From Bacillota bacterium (GTDB taxonomy: Bacteria; Bacillota; UBA994; UBA5500), in the NCBI GenBank assembly GCA_012735505.1, contig JAAYHE010000021.1:1-64000 (forward strand): a stretch of DNA of 64,000 nucleotides, given 5' to 3'. Positions within the stretch are counted from its first letter, which is position 1; every line of letters starts with the position of its first letter. Under the pieces are notes generated by a model. The model saw nothing but the letters and a program-made list of their open reading frames with translations. It was not told the origin of the DNA and did no database searches. Of the stretch, positions 45,949 to 54,164 are shown in pieces. Position numbers and translations under genes: made by a program.

Positions 45949-46061
45949 CTATATCTGTAGAGGTGCGCCCGCAAGGGTTAACAACCATCGGCCTGGGGTA
46001 ACTGCTTGGGCCCTGGAGCAGGCTCCAACGGGCCTATGCAGTAACAGTAACCCCAGGCCTG
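45949..46061 (+). repeat. GC-rich modular repeat (family R2/R3), copy at 46.0 kb
   Basis: ACTATATCTGTAGAGGTGCG, CGCCCGC, GGCCTGGGGTAACTGCTTGG, a GGAGCAGGCTCC palindrome and GGGCCTATGCAGTAACAG follow the order seen at 9024-9130. GGCCTGGGGTAACTGC (from 45990) and GCAGTAACAGTAACCCCAGG pair to close one large stem-loop. Confidence 0.8.
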
Positions 46062-46093
46062 CGCAATCGCGCGTCGCCCTGCAGAAGCGGCGG

Positions 46094-46121
46094 TGCGCGT
46101 CATCCGTAAGGCGCATGGGGG
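46094..46121 (+). repeat. GC-rich repeat block (family R4), copy at 46.1 kb
   Basis: GCGCGTCATCCGTAAGGCGC followed by ATGGGGG matches 36404-36430. Confidence 0.65.
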
Positions 46122-46138
46122 CCCATAATTCAAGGATG

Positions 46139-47074
46139 TTAACGCTGGCCCATGGTTTGCAGATGGCTTAAAGACCCGTACAGGGCCTGGGCGTGCGCAA
46201 ACTGCTTTTCATCATAGAACTTCAGGGCCCTTTTACCCCAAGCTTTGGCTACCTCGAGGCAGAAACGGGTAGCCACGTCTAGATCGGGCAAATGCGATGC
46301 CCCAGTAGCGCAACCGGGCACGGCAATTTCGCTGGTGATGGCTACGCCGACTACCGGTGCTGCTGTCGCCGTTGCTGGCTGCAAGATACTATTAACATGA
46401 TACAAATCATTGCCATAGGGTGTAATATCATAAGTAGATAGGGGTAGTACCCGGGCAGGGCGACCAGAAACGATTTGAATCAGGTCGACCAAATCTTCGC
46501 TTACCGGCAAAATGTATCCTTCTTTGACGGTGGGGCTAATACTTACCCCTTTGTAATTGAGAATCCGATTACCCTTGGTGGTATCTACCGATAGAATTGC
46601 ATCCATTTCTGGCGTTACCTCGTGGCGGTTCATCGTCGCCATGTCGACAGGCGAGCCCATAAACGGCACAGGTTCGTGCGGGGTAGTAGGCGCATGCGGG
46701 CAGATATGGGTGGTGACAATTAGGTCACCCGGCAATTGATCACCCTGGGCTTGCATATGCAGAGCCTTTAAGGCTGTGGCCAGGGCTACGATGGCGCCAT
46801 CGGCGTCGGAGACGATGCCGATACGCTCAGGACGAGCGCCGATGCCACCTAGGCGTCCGATGACACCCAAGGTGGGTGCTGAACCACCGTTATGACGCCC
46901 TTGGTAACCTGGTATAGTAATGCGGATAAAATCTGTATGTCCGCGCTCTCCTTCGATTCTAACTACATCGACGTATTCTGCTCCATTTTGCTGGAGCCAC
47001 TCAGCTATGCGCTTGCCGTCGACGTGGGCTGAATCAAGTAGATCGTATGTTTGTAGAACTTGGGAAAAACTCAT
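46139..47074 (-). CDS. DUF1177 family protein
   Basis: The 311-residue cytosolic protein matches the DUF1177 family in length and in its characteristic segments (FSQVLQTYDLLDSAHVDGKRIAEWLQ, IGRLGGIGARPERIGIVSDADGAIVAL, HICPHAPTTPHEPVPFMGSPVD). Family members have no proven activity; they often neighbour D-aminopeptidases and peptide transporters, suggesting a role in peptide or amino-acid use. Here such neighbours are absent, and the nearest related function is the M42 peptidase 4 kb away. The start codon follows AAAGGAGG on the minus strand. Confidence 0.85.
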   Translation of the reverse strand: MSFSQVLQTYDLLDSAHVDGKRIAEWLQQNGAEYVDVVRIEGERGHTDFIRITIPGYQGRHNGGSAPTLGVIGRLGGIGARPERIGIVSDADGAIVALATALKALHMQAQGDQLPGDLIVTTHICPHAPTTPHEPVPFMGSPVDMATMNRHEVTPEMDAILSVDTTKGNRILNYKGVSISPTVKEGYILPVSEDLVDLIQIVSGRPARVLPLSTYDITPYGNDLYHVNSILQPATATAAPVVGVAITSEIAVPGCATGASHLPDLDVATRFCLEVAKAWGKRALKFYDEKQFAHAQALYGSLSHLQTMGQR

Positions 47075-47382
47075 GTTGTCTGCCTCCTTTAGTTAGCTTT
47101 AGTTTGGATTCGACACATTTCTTTATACTCCTGCGACCTTCCCGTGCTTACGCTCTGACATAAGCAGCGATGCACCAACAGACGCTGGCTACCAGCGCGC
47201 GAGGATGACCGCATCGCCTTCGATAAAACGGTAGATACGGGTTAATCGCTTGGCGAAAATCAGCAGATACTAGAATGAGGCTGGGGCGCGCTAGGCGAAT
47301 CCTTTGGCAGAGCTGAGTACATAGCCGCGACATTTAAGCATTGCCCCAGACACCCCAGCCAATAAACAGGAGGTACATCACA
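47075..47382. other. Divergent intergenic region between DUF1177 and PHP genes
   Basis: These 308 bases contain an R4-like block (47195-47212) and two mutually exclusive pairings near the PHP ribosome site: GGCTGGGG (47279-47286) can pair with CCCCAGCC (47353-47360), while TGGGGC (47282-47287) can pair with GCCCCA (47343-47348). No gene or clear promoter was found. Confidence 0.5.
47195..47212 (+). repeat. R4-like GC-rich block at 47.2 kb
   Basis: GCGCGCGAGGATGACCGC differs by one base from the core of the blocks at 10456 and 36541. Confidence 0.5.
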
Positions 47383-48126
47383 GTGAAAGTCATAGCAGAC
47401 ATGCATACGCATAGCATCGTTAGTGGGCACGCCTACAGCACGCTGCAGGAAAATCTGCAGGCTGCAGCTGAGCGAGGCTTGCTTTATATGGCTACTACCG
47501 AGCACGGGCCAGCCATGCCCCATGCTCCACATCGATATTATTTTGGTAATCTGCGCGTGTTACCAGACGAGATCTATGGGGTCCGCCTCATCAAAGGCAT
47601 CGAAGCCAATGTTTTAAATGTCGATGGTGAGTTGGATCTGTCCGACCGCTATTTGAAAAAATTAGAGTATGTGGCTGTAGGCTTACATTCCGACTGTATA
47701 CAACCGGGCAGCCAAGAATCTAATACGCGTGCCCTCTTGGCAGCCATGCGTAACCCTAATGTGGATGCTATCGTGCATCCAGGCAACCCCAGATTCCCTA
47801 TTGATTTTTGCGCAGTGCTGGCAGCAGCGAGCGAACAAGGCATCTTGATAGAGATCAATAACTCCTCCTTGCTAGGCAGTCGGCGGGGAAGCGAAGAACG
47901 CTGTCGGGAAATCGCCGAGTTGGCTGCCAAAAATAAGATGACTGTGGTATTAGGCAGCGATGCCCATTGGTCGGGGCAGGTAGGCAAGTTGGATCTAGCT
48001 TTAAAGCTAGCGCTCGAGGCCGGTATTCAGCCTGAGAATATCATCAACTTAAGTGCTGCTAGTATGGAGGCATATTTGGCCAAGCGGCGTCAACGCAAGC
48101 AGGGAGGAGCGGTACCTATCCGCTGA
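47383..48126 (+). CDS. PHP-domain phosphoesterase (YcdX-like)
   Basis: The 247-residue protein is a single PHP domain, a trinuclear-metal phosphoesterase fold. The metal ligands are visible in DMHTHSIVSGHAYSTLQE, TTEHGPAMPHAPHRYYF, GIEANV, HPGNP and GSDAHW. The close YcdX-like pattern suggests a small-molecule phosphatase. GTG 47383 follows AGGAGG at the right distance; the upstream in-frame ATG at 47341 has no ribosome site. Its stop overlaps the start of a second PHP gene. Confidence 0.9.
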   Translation: MKVIADMHTHSIVSGHAYSTLQENLQAAAERGLLYMATTEHGPAMPHAPHRYYFGNLRVLPDEIYGVRLIKGIEANVLNVDGELDLSDRYLKKLEYVAVGLHSDCIQPGSQESNTRALLAAMRNPNVDAIVHPGNPRFPIDFCAVLAAASEQGILIEINNSSLLGSRRGSEERCREIAELAAKNKMTVVLGSDAHWSGQVGKLDLALKLALEAGIQPENIINLSAASMEAYLAKRRQRKQGGAVPIR

Positions 48127-48875
48127 TGGCTAACTGGTCCTTTTTCGCTGATTGGCATACCCACACTTGCTACAGTGATGGAAAGGGCAGTATTGCTGCC
48201 AATGCCCGAGCCGGCCAGGTGCGTTCGCTGCAGCAAGTAGCTATTACCGACCATGCTCCTGCGAGCCTGGGTGTGGGGCTAAAACAGCCGGAGGTCACTT
48301 TACAGCAGATGCGGACCGAAATAGAGGCCTGGAATAAAACCGAAGTAACACCCCAGCTGTTGCTAGGAGCGGAAACCAATATTATTAGCCAGCAAGGCGA
48401 TTTGGACTTGCCTAAGCGATTGCTGAAAGACTTGGATGTGGTAATCGCTAGCCTTCATCCACTAGTAAAACCCCTTACCCTGAAAGATGGCGTGAGTATG
48501 TTACTGCCTAACCTGGTGCAGCGCTATACCCCGCTCCGCTCTCGTAAGCTCCGCAATATCAATACTAAGGCCATGGTGGAGGCTGTTTATCGTTATCCTA
48601 TTGATTTTGTTGCCCACCCAGGGCTGTGGATTGATATTGATACCCTAGAGTTAGCCAATGCCTGTGTCCGGCGCGGTACTGCACTAGAAATAAATTGCCG
48701 TCATACCGACATTTTAGCAGGCTACGTGCAAGCAGCCATGCCTACTGGGGTTGATTTTGTTATAAGTAGCGATGCGCATGAGCCGAGCCTAGTGGGGGAC
48801 TTAGATGCGGGCCTCGAATTGGCCCGGCGGTTGCAGTTGCCTCTGGAGCGTATTCGCAACCTGATGAAGGGGTGA
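48126..48875 (+). CDS. Second PHP-domain phosphoesterase
   Basis: The 249-residue protein carries the same fold with ligands in DWHTHTCYSDGKGSI, ITDHAPASLGVG, GAETNI, HPLV, HPGLWIDID and SSDAHEPS. It differs enough from its neighbour to be an old duplication or a separate recruit. It is coupled to the first PHP gene (TGATG) and ends 4 nt before rapZ, so the two phosphoesterases are cotranscribed with the RapZ-GlmR cell-wall regulators; a nucleotide or sugar phosphate substrate is a natural guess but only a guess. Confidence 0.88.
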   Translation: MANWSFFADWHTHTCYSDGKGSIAANARAGQVRSLQQVAITDHAPASLGVGLKQPEVTLQQMRTEIEAWNKTEVTPQLLLGAETNIISQQGDLDLPKRLLKDLDVVIASLHPLVKPLTLKDGVSMLLPNLVQRYTPLRSRKLRNINTKAMVEAVYRYPIDFVAHPGLWIDIDTLELANACVRRGTALEINCRHTDILAGYVQAAMPTGVDFVISSDAHEPSLVGDLDAGLELARRLQLPLERIRNLMKG

Positions 48876-48879
48876 GATC

Positions 48880-49752
48880 ATGAATGAACAGTTGCGTTTT
48901 GTTATTATCACCGGCATGTCGGGTGCCGGTAAAACTCAAGCCTTGCGACACTTTGAGGATTTAGGCTACTTTTGTATGGACAACTTGCCGCCAGCTTTAA
49001 TCCCTAAGTTTGCCGAATTATGTAGCCAGTCGGCTGGTAAGGTCAATAAAGTAGCCGTTGTCATGGATATCCGGGGTGGGGAATGGTTCGACAATTTCTC
49101 CGAAGCCTTGCTCTATCTGAAGTGTAATAATTACCGCTATGAAATACTTTTCCTCGAGGCCGACGAACAGACCTTGATTCGGCGCTACAAAGAAGTACGG
49201 CGGCAGCATCCCTTAGCCAGTGACGGTAACATATTGCAGGGGATTGCGGCCGAGCGCGACAAGCTACGCCAGTTGCGCGAGCGTGCAGATTGGATTATCG
49301 ATACAACGTCGCTCACACCGCACCAGCTGCGGGCTGAGCTACAGGTGCGTTTTGGTAGTGATAACGCTCGCGAGAACCTAGTAATTAGGGTGGTGTCTTT
49401 TGGTTTTAAACACGGATTGCCACTAGATGCCGACCTTGTTTTCGATGCGCGCTTCTTGCCCAATCCCCACTATATACCAGATCTACAACCTCATCCGGGG
49501 ACTACCCCCGAAGTGAGTGCTTATGTGCTGCAGTGGCCAGCAGCAAAAGAATTTCTTAAACGTTTGCTAGACTTAATCGAGTGGTTAATCCCGCTATATA
49601 TACAAGAGGGTAAGACTCATTTGGTGGTCGCTATTGGTTGTACAGGCGGCCGTCATCGTTCGGTGGTGATTGCAGAGCAGTTGGGTGCCAGCCTCCTAGA
49701 ACAACATAGGGTGCTGATTGAACACCGGGATGTTGCTATCGGAGGTAGATAG
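48880..49752 (+). CDS. rapZ: RapZ (YvcJ) nucleotide-binding regulator
   Basis: RapZ controls amino-sugar synthesis; in E. coli it delivers a small RNA to RNase E, and in Bacillus YvcJ binds and hydrolyses nucleotides and affects competence. The 290-residue protein has Walker A ITGMSGAGKTQAL, the YFCMDNLPPALIPKFAEL segment, and the conserved C-terminal domain (VISFGFKHGLP-like, FLPNPHYIPDLQPHPGT, VVAIGCTGGRHRSVVIAE) that in RapZ resembles a sugar-nucleotide binding fold. It is followed by glmR, as in most Bacillota. Confidence 0.97.
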   Translation: MNEQLRFVIITGMSGAGKTQALRHFEDLGYFCMDNLPPALIPKFAELCSQSAGKVNKVAVVMDIRGGEWFDNFSEALLYLKCNNYRYEILFLEADEQTLIRRYKEVRRQHPLASDGNILQGIAAERDKLRQLRERADWIIDTTSLTPHQLRAELQVRFGSDNARENLVIRVVSFGFKHGLPLDADLVFDARFLPNPHYIPDLQPHPGTTPEVSAYVLQWPAAKEFLKRLLDLIEWLIPLYIQEGKTHLVVAIGCTGGRHRSVVIAEQLGASLLEQHRVLIEHRDVAIGGR

Positions 49753-49753
49753 G

Positions 49754-51103
49754 ATGTTGAAACAGGCACTAAAATGGTTATACCCTGGCATTGGTGTTAA
49801 ACGCTGGCTGGCCCTAACTCTGCTGGGGTTATTACTGGCTACTCTAGGGGGAGGGCTGTTATGGGGTTGGCAACTATTAAGCTTTATCGAAGGTCGTCTA
49901 CTGAGCGTCTTGTATATTTTAGCCGGCGAATCTTATCCGCGCGCCTTTAGCAGCGGTGTCTTATTCTTGATAGTGGGGCTCTTTTGTATCAGCTATGGCG
50001 TGTGGTCAGCTGTGCGGGCTGTGATCAAGGTTCTCTTGCCCCAACAAGAATCCCAATTGGTGGATATCTTATATGAACATAATTTATTGGCACGGGCACC
50101 GCGGCTAGTTGTTATCGGTGGCGGGACGGGGATGCCTGTCCTGCTGCGGGGGCTCAAAGAACTGACTAGTAATTTAACAGCCATAGTAACCGTCGCCGAC
50201 GACGGCGGTAGCTCTGGCCGCTTGCGGGGCGAGCTGGGTATTTTGCCCCCGGGGGACATTCGCAACTGTCTCACCGCTTTGGCCACGACCGAACCCCTGT
50301 TAGAGCAACTTTTTCAACATCGTTTTAATACCAGTTCTGGCCTAGATGGTCACTCTTTTGGCAACTTGTTTATTGCTGCTATGTCGGAAATAACTGGTGA
50401 TTTTGAAGCCGCGGTGAAAGAATCGAGCAAGGTGCTAGCCGTGCGTGGGCGGGTATTACCTGTCACTCTGGATAGTATCGTGCTTTGCGCTGAGCTGGAA
50501 GATGGCCGGCTTGTGTGCGGCGAAAGTAACATTACAGCAGCTCGTTCCAAAATAAAGCGGGTCTTTACCATACCGGAGGAAGCAACCCCGCTGCCCGAGG
50601 CTATAGCAGCCATCAAAGAAGCCGATACTATCGTCTTAGGTCCAGGCAGTCTTTACACCAGTGTAATTCCCAACCTGCTCATACCCGGGATTGCCGAAGC
50701 AATTGCCGAGTCGAGCGCTCGTAAAATATATGTGTGCAACATTATGACGCAGCCGGGAGAGACGACAGGCTACACCGCCTCTGATCATCTCAAGGCGATA
50801 CTAGATCATACCGCGCCCGGTTTGATAGACTGTGTACTCGTCAACACGGCCCCAGTTGATCCAGAATTGTTGGCACGCTACAAGGCAGAAGGGGCAGAAC
50901 CGGTGGTCATGGATACCGAGGCTTTAAATGAACTAGGTGTCAGTGTGGCGGTGGGAGATCTTATTTCGCAAGAAGATGTTGTACGGCACGACTCGCAGCG
51001 CCTGGCGAGAGCCGTATTCCGTTTGGCCTTGCGCTCGACCCTACGCCAAGGAGGCTGGAAATTCCGGAGGCGTTTGATTCGCATGAAGGAGATTGAGCTG
51101 TGA
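49754..51103 (+). CDS. glmR: Gluconeogenesis factor YvcK/GlmR with N-terminal membrane segments
   Basis: GlmR (YvcK) binds UDP-GlcNAc and stimulates GlmS, directing carbon to peptidoglycan; it is needed on gluconeogenic substrates. The conserved CofD-like core starts near residue 112 (LVVIGGGTGMPVLLRGLKELTSNLTAIVTVADDGGSSGRLR, GILPPGDIRNCLTAL, GPGSLYTSVIPNLL, NIMTQPGETTGYTASDHL). Unlike the shorter B. subtilis protein, it has an N-terminal region of about 105 residues with two hydrophobic stretches (LALTLLGLLLATLGGGLLWGW and SSGVLFLIVGLFCISYGVW-like), so it should be membrane-attached. ATG 49754 lies 7 nt after GGAGGT and 1 nt after the rapZ stop. Confidence 0.95.
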   Translation: MLKQALKWLYPGIGVKRWLALTLLGLLLATLGGGLLWGWQLLSFIEGRLLSVLYILAGESYPRAFSSGVLFLIVGLFCISYGVWSAVRAVIKVLLPQQESQLVDILYEHNLLARAPRLVVIGGGTGMPVLLRGLKELTSNLTAIVTVADDGGSSGRLRGELGILPPGDIRNCLTALATTEPLLEQLFQHRFNTSSGLDGHSFGNLFIAAMSEITGDFEAAVKESSKVLAVRGRVLPVTLDSIVLCAELEDGRLVCGESNITAARSKIKRVFTIPEEATPLPEAIAAIKEADTIVLGPGSLYTSVIPNLLIPGIAEAIAESSARKIYVCNIMTQPGETTGYTASDHLKAILDHTAPGLIDCVLVNTAPVDPELLARYKAEGAEPVVMDTEALNELGVSVAVGDLISQEDVVRHDSQRLARAVFRLALRSTLRQGGWKFRRRLIRMKEIEL

Positions 51104-51146
51104 GCAAACTGCTACCGGTGGCTATCGGAATTTACATATGAAAAAT

Positions 51147-51180
51147 AGGGCTGCCTCAGTACGAGGCAGCCCTTATATTT
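51147..51180. terminator. Bidirectional terminator after glmR
   Basis: An 11-bp stem (51147-51157 with 51163-51173), loop AGTAC, with AAAAATA before and TATATTTT after; it serves the convergent glmR and M42 transcripts. Confidence 0.92.
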
Positions 51181-51254
51181 TGCGTACAATGCGTACCGCT
51201 GCAATTTGCAAACGCGAGTCGTGATCGCAGCCGGCTGGCTGCGCCTGGCAACAG

Positions 51255-52307
51255 CTAGTTTTCTGGTGTGTCCAGATAAGCTATGAGCAGGCGGCCAGTA
51301 GCCAACAGCGCTTCTTGGTGAGTGCGCTCGTGGGCATGGGATGCGTCGACCCCGGGGCCGATGAGGCCGGTGCGAATGTCGTTGCCAGCACGCAGGGCTG
51401 GGCCAGCGTCGGAGCCATAGAAGGGGAAGATGTCTACCGCATAAGGAATATTATTTTCTTCTGCTAGACGCACGAGGCGGCGGCGGATGCCCAAATCATA
51501 GGGGCCGCCACTGTCTTTGGCGCAGATGGAGACGGAGAATTCATTTCCTTCCAGACCCGCACCCACACAGCCCATATCGACGGCGATAAACTCGGTTGTC
51601 TTTTCTGGCGTGCCATAGGACGCGCCGTGGCCTACTTCTTCGAAGTTAGTGATAAAGAAGTGGGTGGTAGCAGCTGGCTGTAGATTGTTATCGCGATAAT
51701 ACTTGGCGACACCTAGCATGACTGCTACGCTAGCCTTATCATCGAGATGGCGCGACTTGATGAAACCGCTAGGAGTAACCTCGGTGCGAGGATCAAAGTA
51801 GATGAAGTCGCCTACGCTGATACCAAGGTTCTTAGTTTCTTCTTTGTTTTTTACTTTCTCATCAATGCGAATTTCCATGTTGGCTGGTACTCGGTCAAGC
51901 TTATGTGCTTCTTGTCCGTAGACGTGGGTGCTGGCTTTGGTGGTAAGCACAGTGCCCGTATAGGTCCTACCACAAGCGGTAGAGATGCGAACGTGCTCGC
52001 CTTCCACCGAATGCATCATATAGCCACCGAGGTTAGTGAACTTCAGACGACCATTGCTTTTGATTTCACTTACCATGGCGCCTAGAGTATCTACGTGCCC
52101 AGATAGTACCCGGTGGCGCTCGTCGTCTTTACCAGGCAAAGTAGCAATGAGCGCACCCTTATTGGTCATCCGGCAAGATAGCCCTAGGTTTTCAAACTGC
52201 TCCTGCAGGTACTGCATGATTTCTCTGGTGTCGCCTGTCGGGCTCGGAGTATTGCATAGCTTAACCAATTGGTCGATGATATAGGGCATATCCAACACTT
52301 TTCCCAT
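51255..52307 (-). CDS. M42 family metallo-aminopeptidase
   Basis: The 350-residue protein belongs to the M42 (TET/deblocking aminopeptidase-like) family. The two-metal site residues are visible in LSGHVDTLGAMV, SRHLDDKASVAVML, TNFEEVGHGASYG and IAVDMGCVG, and the C-terminal AHERTHQEAL supplies the last ligand. M42 enzymes often form dodecameric cages and finish peptide breakdown. ATG 52307 follows AAGGAGG on the minus strand; a longer in-frame start has none. It is downstream of the HAD gene in the same operon. Confidence 0.93.
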   Translation of the reverse strand: MGKVLDMPYIIDQLVKLCNTPSPTGDTREIMQYLQEQFENLGLSCRMTNKGALIATLPGKDDERHRVLSGHVDTLGAMVSEIKSNGRLKFTNLGGYMMHSVEGEHVRISTACGRTYTGTVLTTKASTHVYGQEAHKLDRVPANMEIRIDEKVKNKEETKNLGISVGDFIYFDPRTEVTPSGFIKSRHLDDKASVAVMLGVAKYYRDNNLQPAATTHFFITNFEEVGHGASYGTPEKTTEFIAVDMGCVGAGLEGNEFSVSICAKDSGGPYDLGIRRRLVRLAEENNIPYAVDIFPFYGSDAGPALRAGNDIRTGLIGPGVDASHAHERTHQEALLATGRLLIAYLDTPEN

Positions 52308-52343
52308 TCGATAACCTCCTTTTTCTCTTTCTCGCAATCTATT

Positions 52344-53135
52344 TCAACGCCGCTTCAGTATTTCCTGCACCAAAGAAGCAATGGGTTCTTCTGGGTCCAG
52401 GGTAAACGGAGCATGGGCGGCTTTTTTGACAAGCGGGTCGCTAAGGGGTGATGCCAAACCCCAACGGGCGCGTTGAAGCATACCGAGGTCGGCTGTCCCA
52501 TCGCCACAGGCGGCCGCTCCTTGCCAACTGAGACCGAGATGAGGCAACAGCCAATCGAGGGCACGGGCCTTATCTATCCCGGCCTGGGCTATAAATAGCC
52601 AGGTCTTCCCTTGTTCCTGCCAACGGCCCATAGCTACTTGGCTGGCCAATTGGCTGGCTAAGATGGCTTGCTCCATGGTATTGACGGCTGCCTCGCCAAC
52701 GACTACCATTTCTAAAACAGATTTCCCGGCTAAAGCCTGCGCTAAATCGGATTTAACCACCCAATCTTTTCTGAGGGGTTGTTCTGGCATCTGGTTAAAC
52801 CAAACTTCATGATCTACGTAGGCACTGATACGAACATTATGTTCAGCAGCTAGTTTCGCCAGCTCGCGACCAATAACAGGACCTAGCGGCCAGGTTTTTA
52901 TTGGTTTCTCTTGGGCAAAGTCGTATACCATGGCGCCTGCATGACAAACGGCCGGGGTAGATAGGCACAATTGCCGATATATGGGTGCAGTGGAGCGGTA
53001 GCCGCGGGCTGTTGCCAAAATTACCTGTAAGTCATTAGCTTGCGCCTCAGCTATGGCAGCTTCGGTAGCTTGCGTCAGTTGACCTTGGGCGTTAAGAAGC
53101 GTATCATCAATATCTAGTATTAGGGCCTTGATCAC
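52344..53135 (-). CDS. Cof-type HAD-superfamily phosphatase (second copy)
   Basis: The 263-residue protein has HAD motif I LILDIDDTLLNAQG, motif II in VILATARGYRS, a cap domain, and a motif III/IV region reading ACGDGTADLGMLQRA, where the usual GDxxND is GDGTAD, so the second acidic residue is retained but the asparagine is not. GTG 53135 is chosen because GGAGGTGA lies just upstream on the minus strand. It precedes the M42 gene by 36 nt and is probably cotranscribed with it. Confidence 0.88.
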   Translation of the reverse strand: MIKALILDIDDTLLNAQGQLTQATEAAIAEAQANDLQVILATARGYRSTAPIYRQLCLSTPAVCHAGAMVYDFAQEKPIKTWPLGPVIGRELAKLAAEHNVRISAYVDHEVWFNQMPEQPLRKDWVVKSDLAQALAGKSVLEMVVVGEAAVNTMEQAILASQLASQVAMGRWQEQGKTWLFIAQAGIDKARALDWLLPHLGLSWQGAAACGDGTADLGMLQRARWGLASPLSDPLVKKAAHAPFTLDPEEPIASLVQEILKRR

Positions 53136-53260
53136 AGGTTTATCACCTCCTGCATATTTAGCCTTTACAGAGCCACGACTAATAAACCTCAATTCTCCGG
53201 TGGAGATCAGCAGGAAAAAGGTCTACGTCTGTGGAAAATACCTAATACATTCTAGCTACT

Positions 53261-53318
53261 AGAACGCGTAAGCATTGCGGGCAAATGCAGTGATGGTTGC
53301 GAAGCAACTATCAGCTTG
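53261..53318 (+). repeat. Two-hairpin interspersed repeat (family R1), copy C
   Basis: AACGC-GTAA-GCATTGC-like hairpin (53263-53278, one mismatch) and GTTGC-GAA-GCAAC (53296-53308), with the conserved GGGCAAAT, AGTGATG and GCTTGTACT blocks. Confidence 0.78.
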
Positions 53319-53340
53319 TACTACTAGCAACTACCTACTA

Positions 53341-53358
53341 GCAACGCATCAGCGTTGC
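53341..53358 (+). repeat. R1 repeat, hairpin-1 fragment
   Basis: GCAACGC-ATCA-GCGTTGC is a perfect hairpin 1 without the second half, 22 nt after the full copy. Confidence 0.7.
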
Positions 53359-53444
53359 GAGGGAGGCGACTGTCTACCTCAAGGTTACTGCCTTGGGGTT
53401 TTCCGTTTCTATAAATGCCTGGCACGAGTGAAGGGGATGAAAAC

Positions 53445-54164
53445 TTGATCGAAGTTAAGCGTTTATGCAAAAGTTTTGGCCCGCTCAAAGCCGTGGATGA
53501 CATCAGTTTTAGTTGTCAACCGGGTGAAGTATTCGGCCTATTGGGTGAAAACGGCGCCGGCAAAACTACCACCTTGCGTATGTTGGCGACTATTTTGCGC
53601 CCTACTTCCGGCACCGCTATAGTTGCTGGGCACGATCTAGTGCAGTCGCCCCATATGGTGCGGCGGCAGATTGGCGTTTTATCTACCGAGCCCGGACTGT
53701 ACGATCGGCTGACGGTCCGTGAGATGTTGCGCTACTATGGCGAGTTACACGATATGCCGTTGCCCGAGATTAGCCGGCGTAGTGAAGAGTTGATAGAAAT
53801 GTTAGATATGAAGGCTTACGCAGACCGCCGGACCGGCAAGCTATCGCGAGGTATGAAGCAGAAAGCTGCTATTGCTCGGGCCCTATTGCATGACCCGCCT
53901 GTTTTGTTGCTGGACGAGCCGACGACAGGTCTGGATGTTGTCAGCGCTCGTACTGTGGTCAACTTTATTCAACAGCTACGGGCTAGTGGAAAGTGCATTG
54001 TGTTCTCTAGCCACATCATGGGCGAAGTTGAAAAAGTTTGCGACCGGGTCGGCATCGTGCATCGGGGGCGGCTAGTCGCTTGCGGCACCTTAGACGAGGT
54101 TACAGAAACCGGTCAAGGTGAATTAGAGGATATTTTTGTCCGACTGGTAGGTGCTCAAGAATGA
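53445..54164 (+). CDS. natA: ABC transporter ATPase, NatA type
   Basis: The 239-residue ATPase has Walker [12 protein letters not shown], signature [17 protein letters not shown], Walker [12 protein letters not shown] and switch [13 protein letters not shown]. The layout and the ABC-2 permease encoded next match NatAB, first described as a sodium exporter in B. subtilis, although many relatives export other compounds. TTG 53445 is chosen for its AAGGGG site; an in-frame ATG at 53415 lacks one. The gene overlaps the permease by 4 nt. Confidence 0.85.
   Translation: MIEVKRLCKSFGPLKAVDDISFSCQPGEVFGLLGENGAGKTTTLRMLATILRPTSGTAIVAGHDLVQSPHMVRRQIGVLSTEPGLYDRLTVREMLRYYGELHDMPLPEISRRSEELIEMLDMKAYADRRTGKLSRGMKQKAAIARALLHDPPVLLLDEPTTGLDVVSARTVVNFIQQLRASGKCIVFSSHIMGEVEKVCDRVGIVHRGRLVACGTLDEVTETGQGELEDIFVRLVGAQE

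Larger units (their letters stand above)
45814..46138. other. Intergenic region made of two head-to-head repeats
   Basis: These 325 bases between the DAHP synthase gene and the convergent DUF1177 gene hold no supported gene. They consist of one R2-type copy on the minus strand, one R3-type copy on the plus strand beginning close to the first one's end, and an R4 block. No poly-T terminator was recognised. Confidence 0.7.
53136..53444. other. Divergent intergenic region with R1 repeats
   Basis: These 309 bases between the HAD gene and the natA-like gene hold one full and one partial R1 repeat. No promoter pair of consensus quality or further gene was seen. Confidence 0.6.
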
